NCBI RefSeq assembly: GCF_041080835.1
Contig: NZ_CP129683.1
Span: 124,001 to 188,000, forward strand
Source of the DNA: Bifidobacterium sp. WK012_4_13
Lineage (GTDB): Bacteria; Actinomycetota; Actinomycetes; Actinomycetales; Bifidobacteriaceae
Direction of reading: 5' to 3'
Length of the DNA: 64,000 bases
Below are positions 9,649 through 18,422 of this stretch, one piece after another. The position numbers and the translations under genes are program-made. Below the pieces are notes generated by a model that made no database searches, was not told the origin of the DNA, and saw only the letters and a program-made list of their open reading frames with translations. Position 1 is the stretch's first letter; each line of letters opens with the position of its first letter.

Positions 9649-10884
9649 TTAGTCTTTCCGAACTGCCGATCGACGCTTGATTCGGTTGAGGGATTCGGAC
9701 ATCGCCAAGCCCAGAGCGACGAACAGAGCTATGTAGATCGGGAACAGCCACATTCCCAACCACGCCGAAAGCGCTCCGAACAGTGGGGGTGCCAGAGTCG
9801 AACCGACATAGGCCGACGCCATTTCGATGCCGATGATCGCCTGAGAGTTACCTTCGCCGAAATGCAGTGGCGTCGAATGGATGATGGCAGGATAGATTGG
9901 GGCGGAACCAAGCCCTGCGATCATAAGACCGGCGAGAGCAAGAACCGTGGTCTGGATTGGTAGCGCGATCATGACGGCACCTGCGGCGACGGTTGCGAAG
10001 CCGTATCGGATAAGCAGCCTATCTCCGATCCTATCGGCGAAGAAGCCAGCCAGAAAGCGTCCAACGGTGATTCCCAGCAGAAATAGTGAAGCGAATGCCG
10101 CTGCCGTCGCTGCATCGACTCCGCGGCTGGACACAAGATACGTGGACGACCAGAGCATGGATGTCGCCTCCAATCCGCAGTATGCAAAGAACGCCAGGAG
10201 CACTGGTATCACGCCGGGGATTCGGACAGCCTGCATGAGCGTAACATGTTCGTCCGGCCGGTGCGTGGAATCTGCCTTCGAAGCATCCGACGACGTTGAT
10301 TCCTTTGAGATCGAGGACCTTCTTGGGGGTTCAGGATTAACCTTCTTCCACAGTGGAAGGCTTGCCAGCAAGCACACCGTGAGCACTGCCTGAATGAGTC
10401 CGATGATGCGGTATGCCCTCGGCCAGCCCAGATCAGTTGATAGGGCGAAGCTCATGATGAATGGGCTTATCGAGGCTCCCAGTCCCCAGAAGCTATGCAG
10501 CCAGTTCATATGACGAGCAGCATAGTGCAGGGCGACATAGTTGTTGAGTGCGGCATCGACCGCACCAGCGCCAAGTCCGTAAGGAATCGCCCACAGACAC
10601 AGAACGAGGAAGGAATGCGAGGTGGAGAAGCCCATAAGCGCTGCTGCAGTGAGTCCGACGCTGAAGGCTGTCACCATACCGGCTCCGAAGCGTCGGGTAA
10701 GTCTTTCCGAGGCGAGGCTGGAAAGGATGGTGCAGGCCGCAATGATCATGGTCAGCATGCCCGCACACGAGACCGGGACGCCCAGGTCCGCATGCATCAC
10801 TGGCCAGCCGGCGCCGACGAGAGAATCAGGAAGTCCAAGACTGACGAATGCGATGTAGATGATGGACAGAAGCAGAGAGTACAT
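9649..10884 (-). CDS. MFS transporter (fucose permease-like)
   Basis: Twelve-helix major facilitator permease. The first helix carries AFVSLGLPDSLVGAGWP, typical of the MFS branch annotated as fucose permease-like or sugar MFS. The 411-residue product alternates hydrophobic helices with a charged, Ser-rich central loop (around RRSSISKESTSSDASKADS) between helices 6 and 7. The substrate cannot be read from the sequence. The start at 10884 (MYSLLLS) places the first helix at the N-terminus; ATG 10926 is a possible earlier start, and neither has a strong ribosome site. Convergent with secG. Confidence 0.85.
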   Translation of the reverse strand: MYSLLLSIIYIAFVSLGLPDSLVGAGWPVMHADLGVPVSCAGMLTMIIAACTILSSLASERLTRRFGAGMVTAFSVGLTAAALMGFSTSHSFLVLCLWAIPYGLGAGAVDAALNNYVALHYAARHMNWLHSFWGLGASISPFIMSFALSTDLGWPRAYRIIGLIQAVLTVCLLASLPLWKKVNPEPPRRSSISKESTSSDASKADSTHRPDEHVTLMQAVRIPGVIPVLLAFFAYCGLEATSMLWSSTYLVSSRGVDAATAAAFASLFLLGITVGRFLAGFFADRIGDRLLIRYGFATVAAGAVMIALPIQTTVLALAGLMIAGLGSAPIYPAIIHSTPLHFGEGNSQAIIGIEMASAYVGSTLAPPLFGALSAWLGMWLFPIYIALFVALGLAMSESLNRIKRRSAVRKD

Positions 10885-11097
10885 AGGCGTACCGCGAGGG
10901 CCTTTCTGTATTGGTGTGGGTTGCATACTCCGAGCGTCATCGACGACGATGCGCCTGCAGTGCAGCACTGTGGCTTGGAAGACTCGCAAGAGTCTACACG
11001 GCGAAGCATACATTCGAGGGGAGCGGCATGCGCGCTGCATCGCGCGCATATCCTGTCAGGCTTTCAGATCGGCTTGGCTCGGATGAGAGCAAAGAAA

Positions 11098-11133
11098 AAA
11101 TGCATGCACCGGAATGAACCAGTGCATGCATTT
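11098..11133 (-). terminator. Rho-independent terminator of tal
   Basis: Perfect 12-bp arms AAATGCATGCAC (11098-11109) and GTGCATGCATTT (11122-11133). Read on the minus strand the hairpin is followed by TTTTTTCTTT (complement of 11091-11100), a textbook intrinsic terminator 30 bases after the tal stop. Confidence 0.92.
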
Positions 11134-11162
11134 GAATCGAATCGCCAGGCGATCAGGTCGTA

Positions 11163-12272
11163 TCAGGCGTTCACGCGATCGATGCCGGACTGAACGTCGC
11201 TGAGGACGGAGTCCCAGGACTTGATGAACGCGGCGACGCCATCGGCCTCAAGCTTGTCGGTGACTTCCTTGATGCTGATGCCAAGCTCGGCGAGCTTGTT
11301 CATGACTTCGTGGCTTTCCTCATAGGTATCTACGATGGAAGGCTTGCCATCACCGTGCGCTGCGAGGGCGTCAAGCGTCTTCTCAGGCATGGTGTTCACG
11401 ATGTCCTTGGCGACGAGCTCGTCGACATACTTGCAATCAGAGTATGCAGGGTTCTTGGTACCGGTCGAAGCCCACAGAGGACGCTGCTTCTTGGCACCCT
11501 TGGCCTCGAGATCGGCCCAACGTGGATCCTCGGCGAACTTCTTTTCGAAGAGCTCGTAAGCGAGGCGAGCGTTTGCAACGGCTGCCTTGCCTTCGAGTGC
11601 CTTGGCCTCGTCGGAGCCATTGGCTTCGAGAAGCTTGTCAACGGCGGTATCGACGCGGGAGACGAAGAATGAGGCGACTGAACCCATGTGGCTCAGGTCA
11701 TGGCCATTCTTGTCGGCCTGTGCGATGCCTTCGATGAAGGCATCGGCGACCTGCAGGTAACGCTCGAGGGAGAAGATCAGAGTCACATTCACTGAAATGC
11801 CCTTGGCGAGCGTTGAAGTGATCGCTGGGAGACCCTCAAGAGTTGCAGGAATCTTGATCATTGCGTTAGGACGATCTACCTTTTCCCACAGTTCGACTGC
11901 CTGCTTCTCGGTCTTTGCGGTGTCATGAGCAAAGCGTGGATCGACCTCGATGGAAACGCGGCCATCGACATAGTCGGTGCTCTTGGCGACGTCAGCGAAG
12001 ATATCGGTGGCATTGCGGACATCGGTTGTGGTCAGTTCGCGCACTGCGGTCTCGACGTCTACCTTGCCGAGTTCCTTGAGCTGTGCGTCGTATGGGCCGA
12101 CCTGGCTCAGGGCCTTCTGGAAGATGGATGGGTTGGTGGTTACGCCAACGACGTTCTTCTTGGCGATGAGCTTCTGCAAGCTGCCTGATTCGATGCGTGT
12201 ACGGCTCAGATCGTCGAGCCAGATCGAAACGCCTGAATCGCTCGTACGCTGCGTGTTTTCATTTTCTGCCAT
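11163..12272 (-). CDS. tal: Transaldolase
   Basis: Transfers the dihydroxyacetone unit between sugar phosphates; with transketolase it feeds pentose phosphates into the bifid fructose-6-phosphate phosphoketolase pathway. The Schiff-base lysine is in AMIKIPATLEG. Other family motifs are VTTNPSIF near the N-terminus and LWASTGTKNP near residue 280. Length 369 matches the long actinobacterial class. The start ATG at 12272 has TAAGGAG 5 bases upstream on the minus strand. It lies downstream of tkt with a 103-base gap containing a stem-loop, and ends at a clear intrinsic terminator. Confidence 0.97.
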   Translation of the reverse strand: MAENENTQRTSDSGVSIWLDDLSRTRIESGSLQKLIAKKNVVGVTTNPSIFQKALSQVGPYDAQLKELGKVDVETAVRELTTTDVRNATDIFADVAKSTDYVDGRVSIEVDPRFAHDTAKTEKQAVELWEKVDRPNAMIKIPATLEGLPAITSTLAKGISVNVTLIFSLERYLQVADAFIEGIAQADKNGHDLSHMGSVASFFVSRVDTAVDKLLEANGSDEAKALEGKAAVANARLAYELFEKKFAEDPRWADLEAKGAKKQRPLWASTGTKNPAYSDCKYVDELVAKDIVNTMPEKTLDALAAHGDGKPSIVDTYEESHEVMNKLAELGISIKEVTDKLEADGVAAFIKSWDSVLSDVQSGIDRVNA

Positions 12273-12315
12273 TACTGCTCCTTAACAATTTCCTTCAAAC
12301 ATCTGCATTCATGCA

Positions 12316-12357
12316 GGGGAGTGGGCTGTCTGACCTTCGTCAGCCGACGCACTCCCC
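12316..12357 (-). terminator. Stem-loop between tkt and tal
   Basis: GGGGAGTG (12316-12323) pairs with CACTCCCC (12350-12357), and the inner GGCTG/CAGCC extends the stem. There is no T run on the minus strand, so this may be a processing or stabilising element, or a partial terminator separating tkt and tal levels. Confidence 0.5.
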
Positions 12358-12375
12358 AGCATCAACATTCTTGAA

Positions 12376-14478
12376 TCACTTGGCTGCCTGGACAGCTGCG
12401 ATGGAAGCCTTTGCGGCATCCTCGACGTGCTCGGCTGTAATGCCAAGATCGCGCATGTTCTCGTCTCCGTCACCCTGCAGGCCGAAGCTCTCGATCGAGA
12501 CGGGCTTGCCATACGTGCCGAGGTACTTGTACCAAGGCATCGCGATGCCGGCTTCGACGGATACTCGAGCCTTCACGTCCGCTGGAAGAATCTCTTCGCG
12601 ATATTCCTCTGGCTGCTCTTCGAACCATTCCATGGATGGGACCGAGATGACGCGTGCCTTCACGCCTTCGTCTGCGAGAGACTTGGCGGCTGCAACGGCA
12701 TGCTGGACCTCGGAACCGGTACCCATGATCAGCACGTCAGGCTCACCGTCAGTGTCGACCAGAACGTAGGCGCCGCGACGAACGCCATCGCGTGCCTTAG
12801 CCTTGGTCTCCTCAAGTGTCGGGACGCCTTGGCGGGTGAGGATCAGAGCGGTTGGGAAGGTGTTGTCCTTCTCGAAGAAGTAACGATAGGCTTCCGCTGT
12901 CTCATACTCGTCTGCTGGACGGACGACTTCGAGCTGAGGAATGCCTCGAACCGCTGCAAGATGCTCGATTGGCTGGTGAGTAGGACCATCTTCACCGAGA
13001 GCCACGGAATCGTGGGTCCAGATGTAGAGGTTTGGAATCTCCATGAGGGCTGCGAGACGAACCGCAGGGCGCTCATAGTCAGAGAACTGGAAGAAGGTGC
13101 CATTGAACGGACGGGTGTCGGAACCGAGAAGAATGCCATTGGTGATGGCACCCATCGCGAACTCACGGACGCCGAAGTGGAGCTGACGGCCATATTCGTT
13201 GGCGTCAGGCCACTGAACCGTTGCATCCTTGGCGGGAATGAATGAGGCGGCACCCTTGATGTTGGTGTTGTTGGAACCGCCGAGATCGGCGGAACCGCCC
13301 CAAAGCTCGGGCATGACGGCTGCGATGGCATTGATGACCGCACCGGAAGCCTTGCGTGTCGCTACCTTTGAACCGGTCTCGAACTTGTCGACGAGTTCAT
13401 CGATCGCCTTGTCGAACTCCTCGGGAAGCTTGCCTTCGCGAATTCGATCGTAGAGAGCTGCCTTGTCCGGATTTGCGTTTCTCCAAGCCTCAAACTTCTC
13501 GTCCCACTGCGCATGAGCATCGAGACCACGCTGAGCGACCTCGCGAGCGTGTGCAAGAGCCTCTTCGTCAACCTCGAAGCTCTTGTCTGGATCGTATCCG
13601 AGAACCTTCTTGAGACCGGCCACAGCTTCGCTGCCGAGCTTCGAGCCATGAGAAGATGGGTCATTGGTCTTGCCTGGGGTTGGCCATGCGATAAGCGAGT
13701 CAACCTTGATGAACTTCGGGCGGTCAGTGACTGCCTCTGCCTTTTCAAGGACCTTGGCGAAGCCTTCGGTGTCTTCCTTGTAGGTTCCGTCTGGCTGAAT
13801 GAAGCTGAATTCATCGGTGTACCAGCCGTAGGCTTCATAGCGCTTGAGAATGTCTTCGCCGAACGCGAGCTTGGTGTCGCCTTCGATCTGGATGTGGTTG
13901 GCATCGAAGATGACGGTGAGGTTGCCGAGTTCCTGATTGCCGGCGAGTGAGCTGGCCTCTGACGAGACGCCCTCTTCGACGTCGCCTTCGCCACAGATGA
14001 CCCATACCTTATGGTCGAATGGAGAGGTGCCTGCAGGAGCATCGGGATCGAGCAGACCGCGCTGGAAGCGCTGGCCGTATGCGAAGCCGACAGCCGAGGC
14101 AAGACCCTGTCCAAGAGGACCGGTCGTCATTTCGATTCCTGGCGTCAAGCCGTATTCCGGGTGACCGGGGGTGCGGGTTCCGGCGGTGCGGAACTTCTTC
14201 AGGTCATCCAAGGTCAGGCCATAGCCGGAGAAGAACAGCTGGACGTATTCAGTCAGCGACGCATGTCCGCCTGAGAGAATGAAACGATCACGTCCTGCCC
14301 ACTTCGGGTCATTCGGATCATGCTTGATGAAATGCTGGTAGAGCGTGTAGGCGATTGGAGCCAGAGATATTGGGGAGCCGGGATGGCCGCTTCCTGCTTT
14401 TTCAACCGCGTCCGCAGAGAGGACCTTTGCCATCTTGACTGCGCGGTCGTCCAGCTCAGACCACTTAAAATCGGTCAT
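12376..14478 (-). CDS. tkt: Transketolase
   Basis: Thiamine-diphosphate enzyme of the pentose phosphate part of the bifid shunt. Of 700 residues, the N-terminal pyrophosphate domain has GHPGSPISLAP, GGHASLTEY and the ThDP motif GEGDVEEGVSSEASSLAGN. The middle domain holds the conserved aminopyrimidine-binding Glu (GVREFAMGAI) and HDSVALGEDGPTHQPIEHLA. The C-terminal domain closes with the expected GxGSEV motif. Standard length. The start ATG 14478 has GGAAGG about 12 bases upstream. It is transcribed divergently from hrcA across a 319-base region and is followed by tal. Confidence 0.97.
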   Translation of the reverse strand: MTDFKWSELDDRAVKMAKVLSADAVEKAGSGHPGSPISLAPIAYTLYQHFIKHDPNDPKWAGRDRFILSGGHASLTEYVQLFFSGYGLTLDDLKKFRTAGTRTPGHPEYGLTPGIEMTTGPLGQGLASAVGFAYGQRFQRGLLDPDAPAGTSPFDHKVWVICGEGDVEEGVSSEASSLAGNQELGNLTVIFDANHIQIEGDTKLAFGEDILKRYEAYGWYTDEFSFIQPDGTYKEDTEGFAKVLEKAEAVTDRPKFIKVDSLIAWPTPGKTNDPSSHGSKLGSEAVAGLKKVLGYDPDKSFEVDEEALAHAREVAQRGLDAHAQWDEKFEAWRNANPDKAALYDRIREGKLPEEFDKAIDELVDKFETGSKVATRKASGAVINAIAAVMPELWGGSADLGGSNNTNIKGAASFIPAKDATVQWPDANEYGRQLHFGVREFAMGAITNGILLGSDTRPFNGTFFQFSDYERPAVRLAALMEIPNLYIWTHDSVALGEDGPTHQPIEHLAAVRGIPQLEVVRPADEYETAEAYRYFFEKDNTFPTALILTRQGVPTLEETKAKARDGVRRGAYVLVDTDGEPDVLIMGTGSEVQHAVAAAKSLADEGVKARVISVPSMEWFEEQPEEYREEILPADVKARVSVEAGIAMPWYKYLGTYGKPVSIESFGLQGDGDENMRDLGITAEHVEDAAKASIAAVQAAK

Positions 14479-14656
14479 ATGTGATCAACTTTCCTTCCAA
14501 TTAGTGGGCCTCGCATCTGGCAGGTGCCCAATGCGAATGCGACCCTCACATTGCTCTCCCATGCTAGCTTTCGCAGACGACACATAAGGCAAGGTTTCGT
14601 GTGTCTTGCAGCGTGACAGGCGTCCCCTTCCGGCGTCTTAGCTGTCAACGAAGTAA

Positions 14657-14683
14657 TTAGCAGTCTTCCACGGCGAGTGCTAA
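14657..14683 (+). promoter_or_regulatory. CIRCE operator upstream of hrcA
   Basis: Left arm TTAGCAGTC (14657-14665), 9-base spacer, right arm GAGTGCTAA (14675-14683). This is the CIRCE consensus TTAGCACTC-N9-GAGTGCTAA with one mismatch in the left arm. A TATACT at 14691-14696 could be the -10 box, placing the operator over the promoter. The HrcA product encoded 115 bases downstream is the expected ligand, so hrcA-dnaJ is probably autoregulated and heat-inducible. The remainder of the 14479-14797 gap holds the tkt promoter region; nothing else was recognised. Confidence 0.92.
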
Positions 14684-14797
14684 TACTTCATATACTGCTA
14701 TTGAATTCGTGCACCGCCTGAACTTTCGTATGTGCTGGCCAGGGAAGGAAAGGCACGAATCTGCACAGACCGTAGGACCGCTGATGAGGAGGCGAGC

Positions 14798-16063
14798 ATG
14801 ACGAATACGAGAAGGATGCTTGTTCTGCGGGCAGTGGTCGAGGACTACATTCGCTCCCAGGAGCCTGTTGGTTCCGGTTCGCTGACGAAGTCGCATGATC
14901 TGGGTGTCAGCTCCGCGACCGTGCGCAATGACATGTCTGCGTTGGAGGACGAGGGATTCCTCGTTCAGCCGCATACCTCCGCCGGCCGGATTCCGACGGA
15001 GAAGGGATACCGCTATTTCGTCGACAGACTTGCAAGGATCGTTCCTCTCACACGCGCTCAGCGTCGTGGCATCGATGGCTTCCTGTCCGGCTCGGTGAGC
15101 CTGGAGGATACCTTGCACAGGGCCGCTCAGCTGCTCGCTCAGGTCACCGGACAGGTCGCGATCGTGGCATCGCCCTCGCTTGCGAAATCGGTGCTGAGAA
15201 GGGTCGAGATCGTTCCACTCGCGCCAATGATGCTTCTGGCTGTGGTAATCACCGACACCGGCAGTGTCGTCCAGCGGACCCTGCGGTGTTCCCAGGCTCC
15301 GTCCCAGGAACTCATCGAACGGCTGGGGGATGTGGTCAACGAGCAGTGCCAGGGCTTCTCCCTGTCTGGGACAGGCGAGTTTCTGCGGACGATGTCGCTG
15401 TCCGGCGCCTTTCGGCAGATACGGCCACTCGTGGCTCGGCTGGCTGAGATATTCGAAGACATGGCAGGCGAGGAGCAATCCAGCAAGCTCTATATGGCAG
15501 GAACCTCTCAGCTGACGCATCGCCAAACCTTTGACATGAGTGAACTCGCTCCGTTGTTCGATGCGCTGGAGGAACAGGTCGTGCTCATGAGACTGATGAG
15601 TGCACTCAGTGAGGTCCGGCAGTCTCACGGAGTCAGCGTGGCCATAGGTTCGGAGACCCATACTCCCGGCTTGATCCATGCCGCCGTCGTCACCAGTGGA
15701 TACGGGCGCATGGCTCGACCGATGACCGATGATGCCGCGGCTTCGCCGCATGCCCTTCACAGGTCGGGTTCAGACATGGCAACGGATATGGACACAGATT
15801 CCCTCCCCTCCCTCTCGCATGGAGGAATCGGTGGTGACGGCGCGGTCGATGCGACTGGCTCGGAGCGGACGCGCCCGGAATCCGGGGCAGCTGGTGCATC
15901 TGGAATATCCGGGGCGGCAACGTCGGAACCAGTGGCTTTCATAGGTTCCATAGGTCCCACGCATATGGATTATGCAGCGACGATCGCAGCAGTCCAGGCG
16001 GTGGCACGATACCTGACGGCATGCATTGCTCAGGAGAGTGGGAACGAAGGTTCCACACCTTAG
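14798..16063 (+). CDS. hrcA: Heat-inducible transcription repressor HrcA
   Basis: Repressor that binds CIRCE and controls chaperone genes. ATG 14798 is supported by GAGGAGG 7 bases upstream; the frame is open further 5' but lacks homology there. The N-terminal winged helix is evident (SGSLTKSHDLGVSSATVRND, SAGRIPTEKGYRYFVD), followed by the GAF-like dimer domain. The C-terminal family signature GPTHMDYAATIAAVQAVARYL is present but is separated from the preceding TSGYGR by about 75 Ser/Gly/Ala-rich residues (near 303-380), making the protein 421 residues instead of the usual 340-375. dnaJ follows after 72 bases. Confidence 0.95.
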   Translation: MTNTRRMLVLRAVVEDYIRSQEPVGSGSLTKSHDLGVSSATVRNDMSALEDEGFLVQPHTSAGRIPTEKGYRYFVDRLARIVPLTRAQRRGIDGFLSGSVSLEDTLHRAAQLLAQVTGQVAIVASPSLAKSVLRRVEIVPLAPMMLLAVVITDTGSVVQRTLRCSQAPSQELIERLGDVVNEQCQGFSLSGTGEFLRTMSLSGAFRQIRPLVARLAEIFEDMAGEEQSSKLYMAGTSQLTHRQTFDMSELAPLFDALEEQVVLMRLMSALSEVRQSHGVSVAIGSETHTPGLIHAAVVTSGYGRMARPMTDDAAASPHALHRSGSDMATDMDTDSLPSLSHGGIGGDGAVDATGSERTRPESGAAGASGISGAATSEPVAFIGSIGPTHMDYAATIAAVQAVARYLTACIAQESGNEGSTP

Positions 16064-16135
16064 TTCTTGTGAGTTCTTGGGGTCGGTTCGGCCATATGAG
16101 ACAATTGCACGGCAAGCACAGAGAAAGAATCACCA

Positions 16136-17281
16136 GTGGCAGATTATTACGAGGTCCTTGGCGTAACCCGCGAGGCGAGCGAAGACGAGATCAAGCGAGC
16201 CTACAGGAAGATGAGTCGCAAGTATCATCCTGACATCGCAGGACCTGAGTTCGAGGATAAGTTCAAGGAAGTCAACAACGCATACGACGTGCTGTCCGAT
16301 CCGCAGAAGAAGCAGATGTACGACCAAGGTGTCGATCCGAACAATCCTCAGGCATCCAGCTTCGCCCAGGGTGCGCAGGGGTTCGATGGGTTCGGAGACA
16401 TATTCGGGCAGTTCTTCGGCGGCGGATTCGGATCTGCGGGCCAGGGTCCCATTCCTCGCACGCAGCCCGGCCGAGATGCCCTGTCGCACGTCAGCATTGA
16501 TTTGAAGACCGCGATATTCGGGGGAGTGGCGCATACCTCGATTCATACATATGGGCTGTGCCCTGATTGCGGTGGCGCAGGCACCCGAAACGGAGAGAAG
16601 CCAGTTACCTGTCCGGACTGCAAGGGTCAGGGATTCAGGCAGAAGGTCGTTCGCACGATGCTTGGGCAGATGATGACCTCAGCGCCCTGCGATCGTTGCG
16701 AGGGGCATGGCACGATCATCGAGCACCCGTGCCAGACATGCATGGGGCATGGTCGCGTACAGACCAAGCGCAATGTGGGAGTCACCATACCTGCGGGCAT
16801 CACCGATGACTCCAGACTCCGCCTTGCCTCTCAGGGTGAGGTCGGAGAAGGCGGTGGAGCGGCTGGGGACCTCTACATCGATGTCTCGGTGAATCCGGAC
16901 CCTCAATACACCAGGGACGGCGACGACCTGCACTGCTGGATTCAGATTCCAATGAGCTGGGCAGTTCTCGGCCACGACATCGACATTGATACCTTCGATG
17001 GCAAGAAGACGCTCAGCATTCCGACAGGATGCCAATCCGAGGATGCGATTGCCTTGAAGGGGCTTGGCGTCACGAAGCTGCGGGCCCAGAGTGAGCGTGG
17101 GAACCTGGTTGCCCACATGGTCGTCGACACGCCGACCAAGCTCAGCGATAGGGAAGAGAAGCTGATGATGGAATTCGCGAAGCTTCACGATGCGGATGCC
17201 CACCACACCACCGGAAGATCGCGTCCGAAGCCAAAGGGCCGCAAGGGACTCTTCGGCCGAATCAAGGACGCCCTCGGCTGA
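16136..17281 (+). CDS. dnaJ: Chaperone protein DnaJ (HrcA-linked type)
   Basis: Co-chaperone of DnaK. GTG start at 16136 gives MADYYEVLGV, the canonical J-domain opening. HPD is at residues 31-33, a Gly/Phe-rich stretch runs from about 78 to 105, and four CxxCxGxG zinc repeats lie near 142-205 (CPDCGGAG, CPDCKGQG, CDRCEGHG, CQTCMGHG). The C-terminal peptide-binding domain follows. Length 381 is normal. It follows hrcA under the CIRCE-controlled promoter and ends 30 bases before a large inverted repeat, convergent with the fructosamine kinase-like gene. Confidence 0.96.
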   Translation: MADYYEVLGVTREASEDEIKRAYRKMSRKYHPDIAGPEFEDKFKEVNNAYDVLSDPQKKQMYDQGVDPNNPQASSFAQGAQGFDGFGDIFGQFFGGGFGSAGQGPIPRTQPGRDALSHVSIDLKTAIFGGVAHTSIHTYGLCPDCGGAGTRNGEKPVTCPDCKGQGFRQKVVRTMLGQMMTSAPCDRCEGHGTIIEHPCQTCMGHGRVQTKRNVGVTIPAGITDDSRLRLASQGEVGEGGGAAGDLYIDVSVNPDPQYTRDGDDLHCWIQIPMSWAVLGHDIDIDTFDGKKTLSIPTGCQSEDAIALKGLGVTKLRAQSERGNLVAHMVVDTPTKLSDREEKLMMEFAKLHDADAHHTTGRSRPKPKGRKGLFGRIKDALG

Positions 17282-17310
17282 GTTTTGCCGCAGAGAGGCC
17301 ATCACAGGCA

Positions 17311-17443
17311 TGAAAACTGATGAGATTGCGAGTTTTGCGGCAAGTGTGTGGCTTCATTCCTGATTTTCTGCCGTTTTCACTTGAAAATCAGCCAGAATTT
17401 ATGCCCATTACTGTGAAATTGCCGCAAAACTCGGCAACCTCAG
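17311..17443. repeat. Large imperfect inverted repeat between dnaJ and the kinase gene
   Basis: Left arm 17317-17342 and right arm 17419-17443 are near-perfect reverse complements sharing the core GAGTTTTGCGGCAA / TTGCCGCAAAACTC. A nested hairpin sits between them (TGATTTTC 17361-17368 with GAAAATCA 17383-17390). A further copy of the core (GAGTTTTGCCGCA) overlaps the dnaJ stop at 17280. The whole could fold as a cruciform or long hairpin and act as a bidirectional terminator, or be a small dispersed repeat element. Confidence 0.7.
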
Positions 17444-17480
17444 TTCCCGACGTAGAACAATGGTCGCAGAAGCCAGCGGG

Positions 17481-18281
17481 TCATCGGAGCTGTCCAAGCA
17501 GCGAACGGCACATGGAGCGATACTCGCTCACATAGCCACCGCCGAAGAACACGCAGTGGCCGGCTATGGGATAGAGCTGCCACAAGGTGTATCTCTGCTG
17601 GAAACCGGATGCCAGCCGATGCACTGACTGATATCCGTCGACGATCTGTTCGAGGTACGAGGCGCCGAAAAGATGCAGCATCGCGAGGTCCTCTTCGCGA
17701 TGACCTCCGTGAGCCGCAGGATCGATCAGAACCGCTTGCGTTTCTCCGCCATCTGCCGTCCACATCAGATTCCCACTCCATAGGTCACCGTGCACGCGGG
17801 ATGGACCGTCATCCTTGGCCGCTCCCAGAAGATCGGGAAGAGCCTCGACGATCTCTTCGGTCAGGCGCAGGTCGCTCTCGTTGAGAGCCCTGCGGTCGAT
17901 GCCCATGCGAACCATCGGGAGCAGACGGCCTTCGGCATAGTACTCTGCAGGAGTGTCCCAGGAGCCAGTGTCCATCGGAACCGGATCCTGCAATGGTCCG
18001 AAGTAGCAGGTTCCTGAGTAGTCGCGGGGAGCCGAGCCGAAATGGTCGGCACCTGCGTCGTGCATGTGTGCCAGCGCAGCGCCAAAGTCGTACGCGGCCT
18101 TGGGAGTCGGCGAGGTTGAGTCGACACGCTCGATGTCGAGATAGTCCCTGCCCCAGTCATACACGTCGACCACACGGGGCCCGCCTTGGGATTGTGCCTC
18201 TCCCAGCCATTTCAGGCCCTTTCCCTCGCATTCAAAGAAGCCGGCCGGAGCATGCGCGCGGCTTTTGCGATATGTCGCCAT
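17481..18281 (-). CDS. Fructosamine kinase / aminoglycoside phosphotransferase-family kinase
   Basis: Protein of the fructosamine-3-kinase family (APH fold), which phosphorylates sugar amines (Amadori products) so they can be released from proteins. Seen: catalytic loop HGDLWSGN at 164-171, metal Asp in LIDPAAHGGHREEDLAM (Asp187 and onward), and the N-terminal family segment GFFECEGKGLKWL that replaces the usual kinase Lys region. Length 266 is slightly short of the usual 285-300. The start ATG 18281 has AAGGAGG 6 bases upstream. Divergent from uppP. The real substrate is not known from sequence; bacterial members act on ribulosamines or small Amadori products. Confidence 0.88.
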   Translation of the reverse strand: MATYRKSRAHAPAGFFECEGKGLKWLGEAQSQGGPRVVDVYDWGRDYLDIERVDSTSPTPKAAYDFGAALAHMHDAGADHFGSAPRDYSGTCYFGPLQDPVPMDTGSWDTPAEYYAEGRLLPMVRMGIDRRALNESDLRLTEEIVEALPDLLGAAKDDGPSRVHGDLWSGNLMWTADGGETQAVLIDPAAHGGHREEDLAMLHLFGASYLEQIVDGYQSVHRLASGFQQRYTLWQLYPIAGHCVFFGGGYVSEYRSMCRSLLGQLR

Positions 18282-18422
18282 ATTGGAACCTCCTTGGTAG
18301 TATTCTTACGTTCATTGTGGGCATTCTGCGCGACAATGAGCCCATGAGGACGCATTGCCTGCGGTATATGTATCCTTTTGATTTGGAATGTCCATATTCG
18401 TCAATCAGCAATACGAGGCTTT

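Noticed and set aside
14657..15760. 367-codon minus-strand frame opposite hrcA
   Set aside because: It overlaps the CIRCE element and the hrcA HTH coding region; no ribosome site or homology.
17311..17443. Inverted repeat considered as insertion sequence ends
   Set aside because: Only about 75 bases lie between the arms, with no transposase and no evident target duplication.
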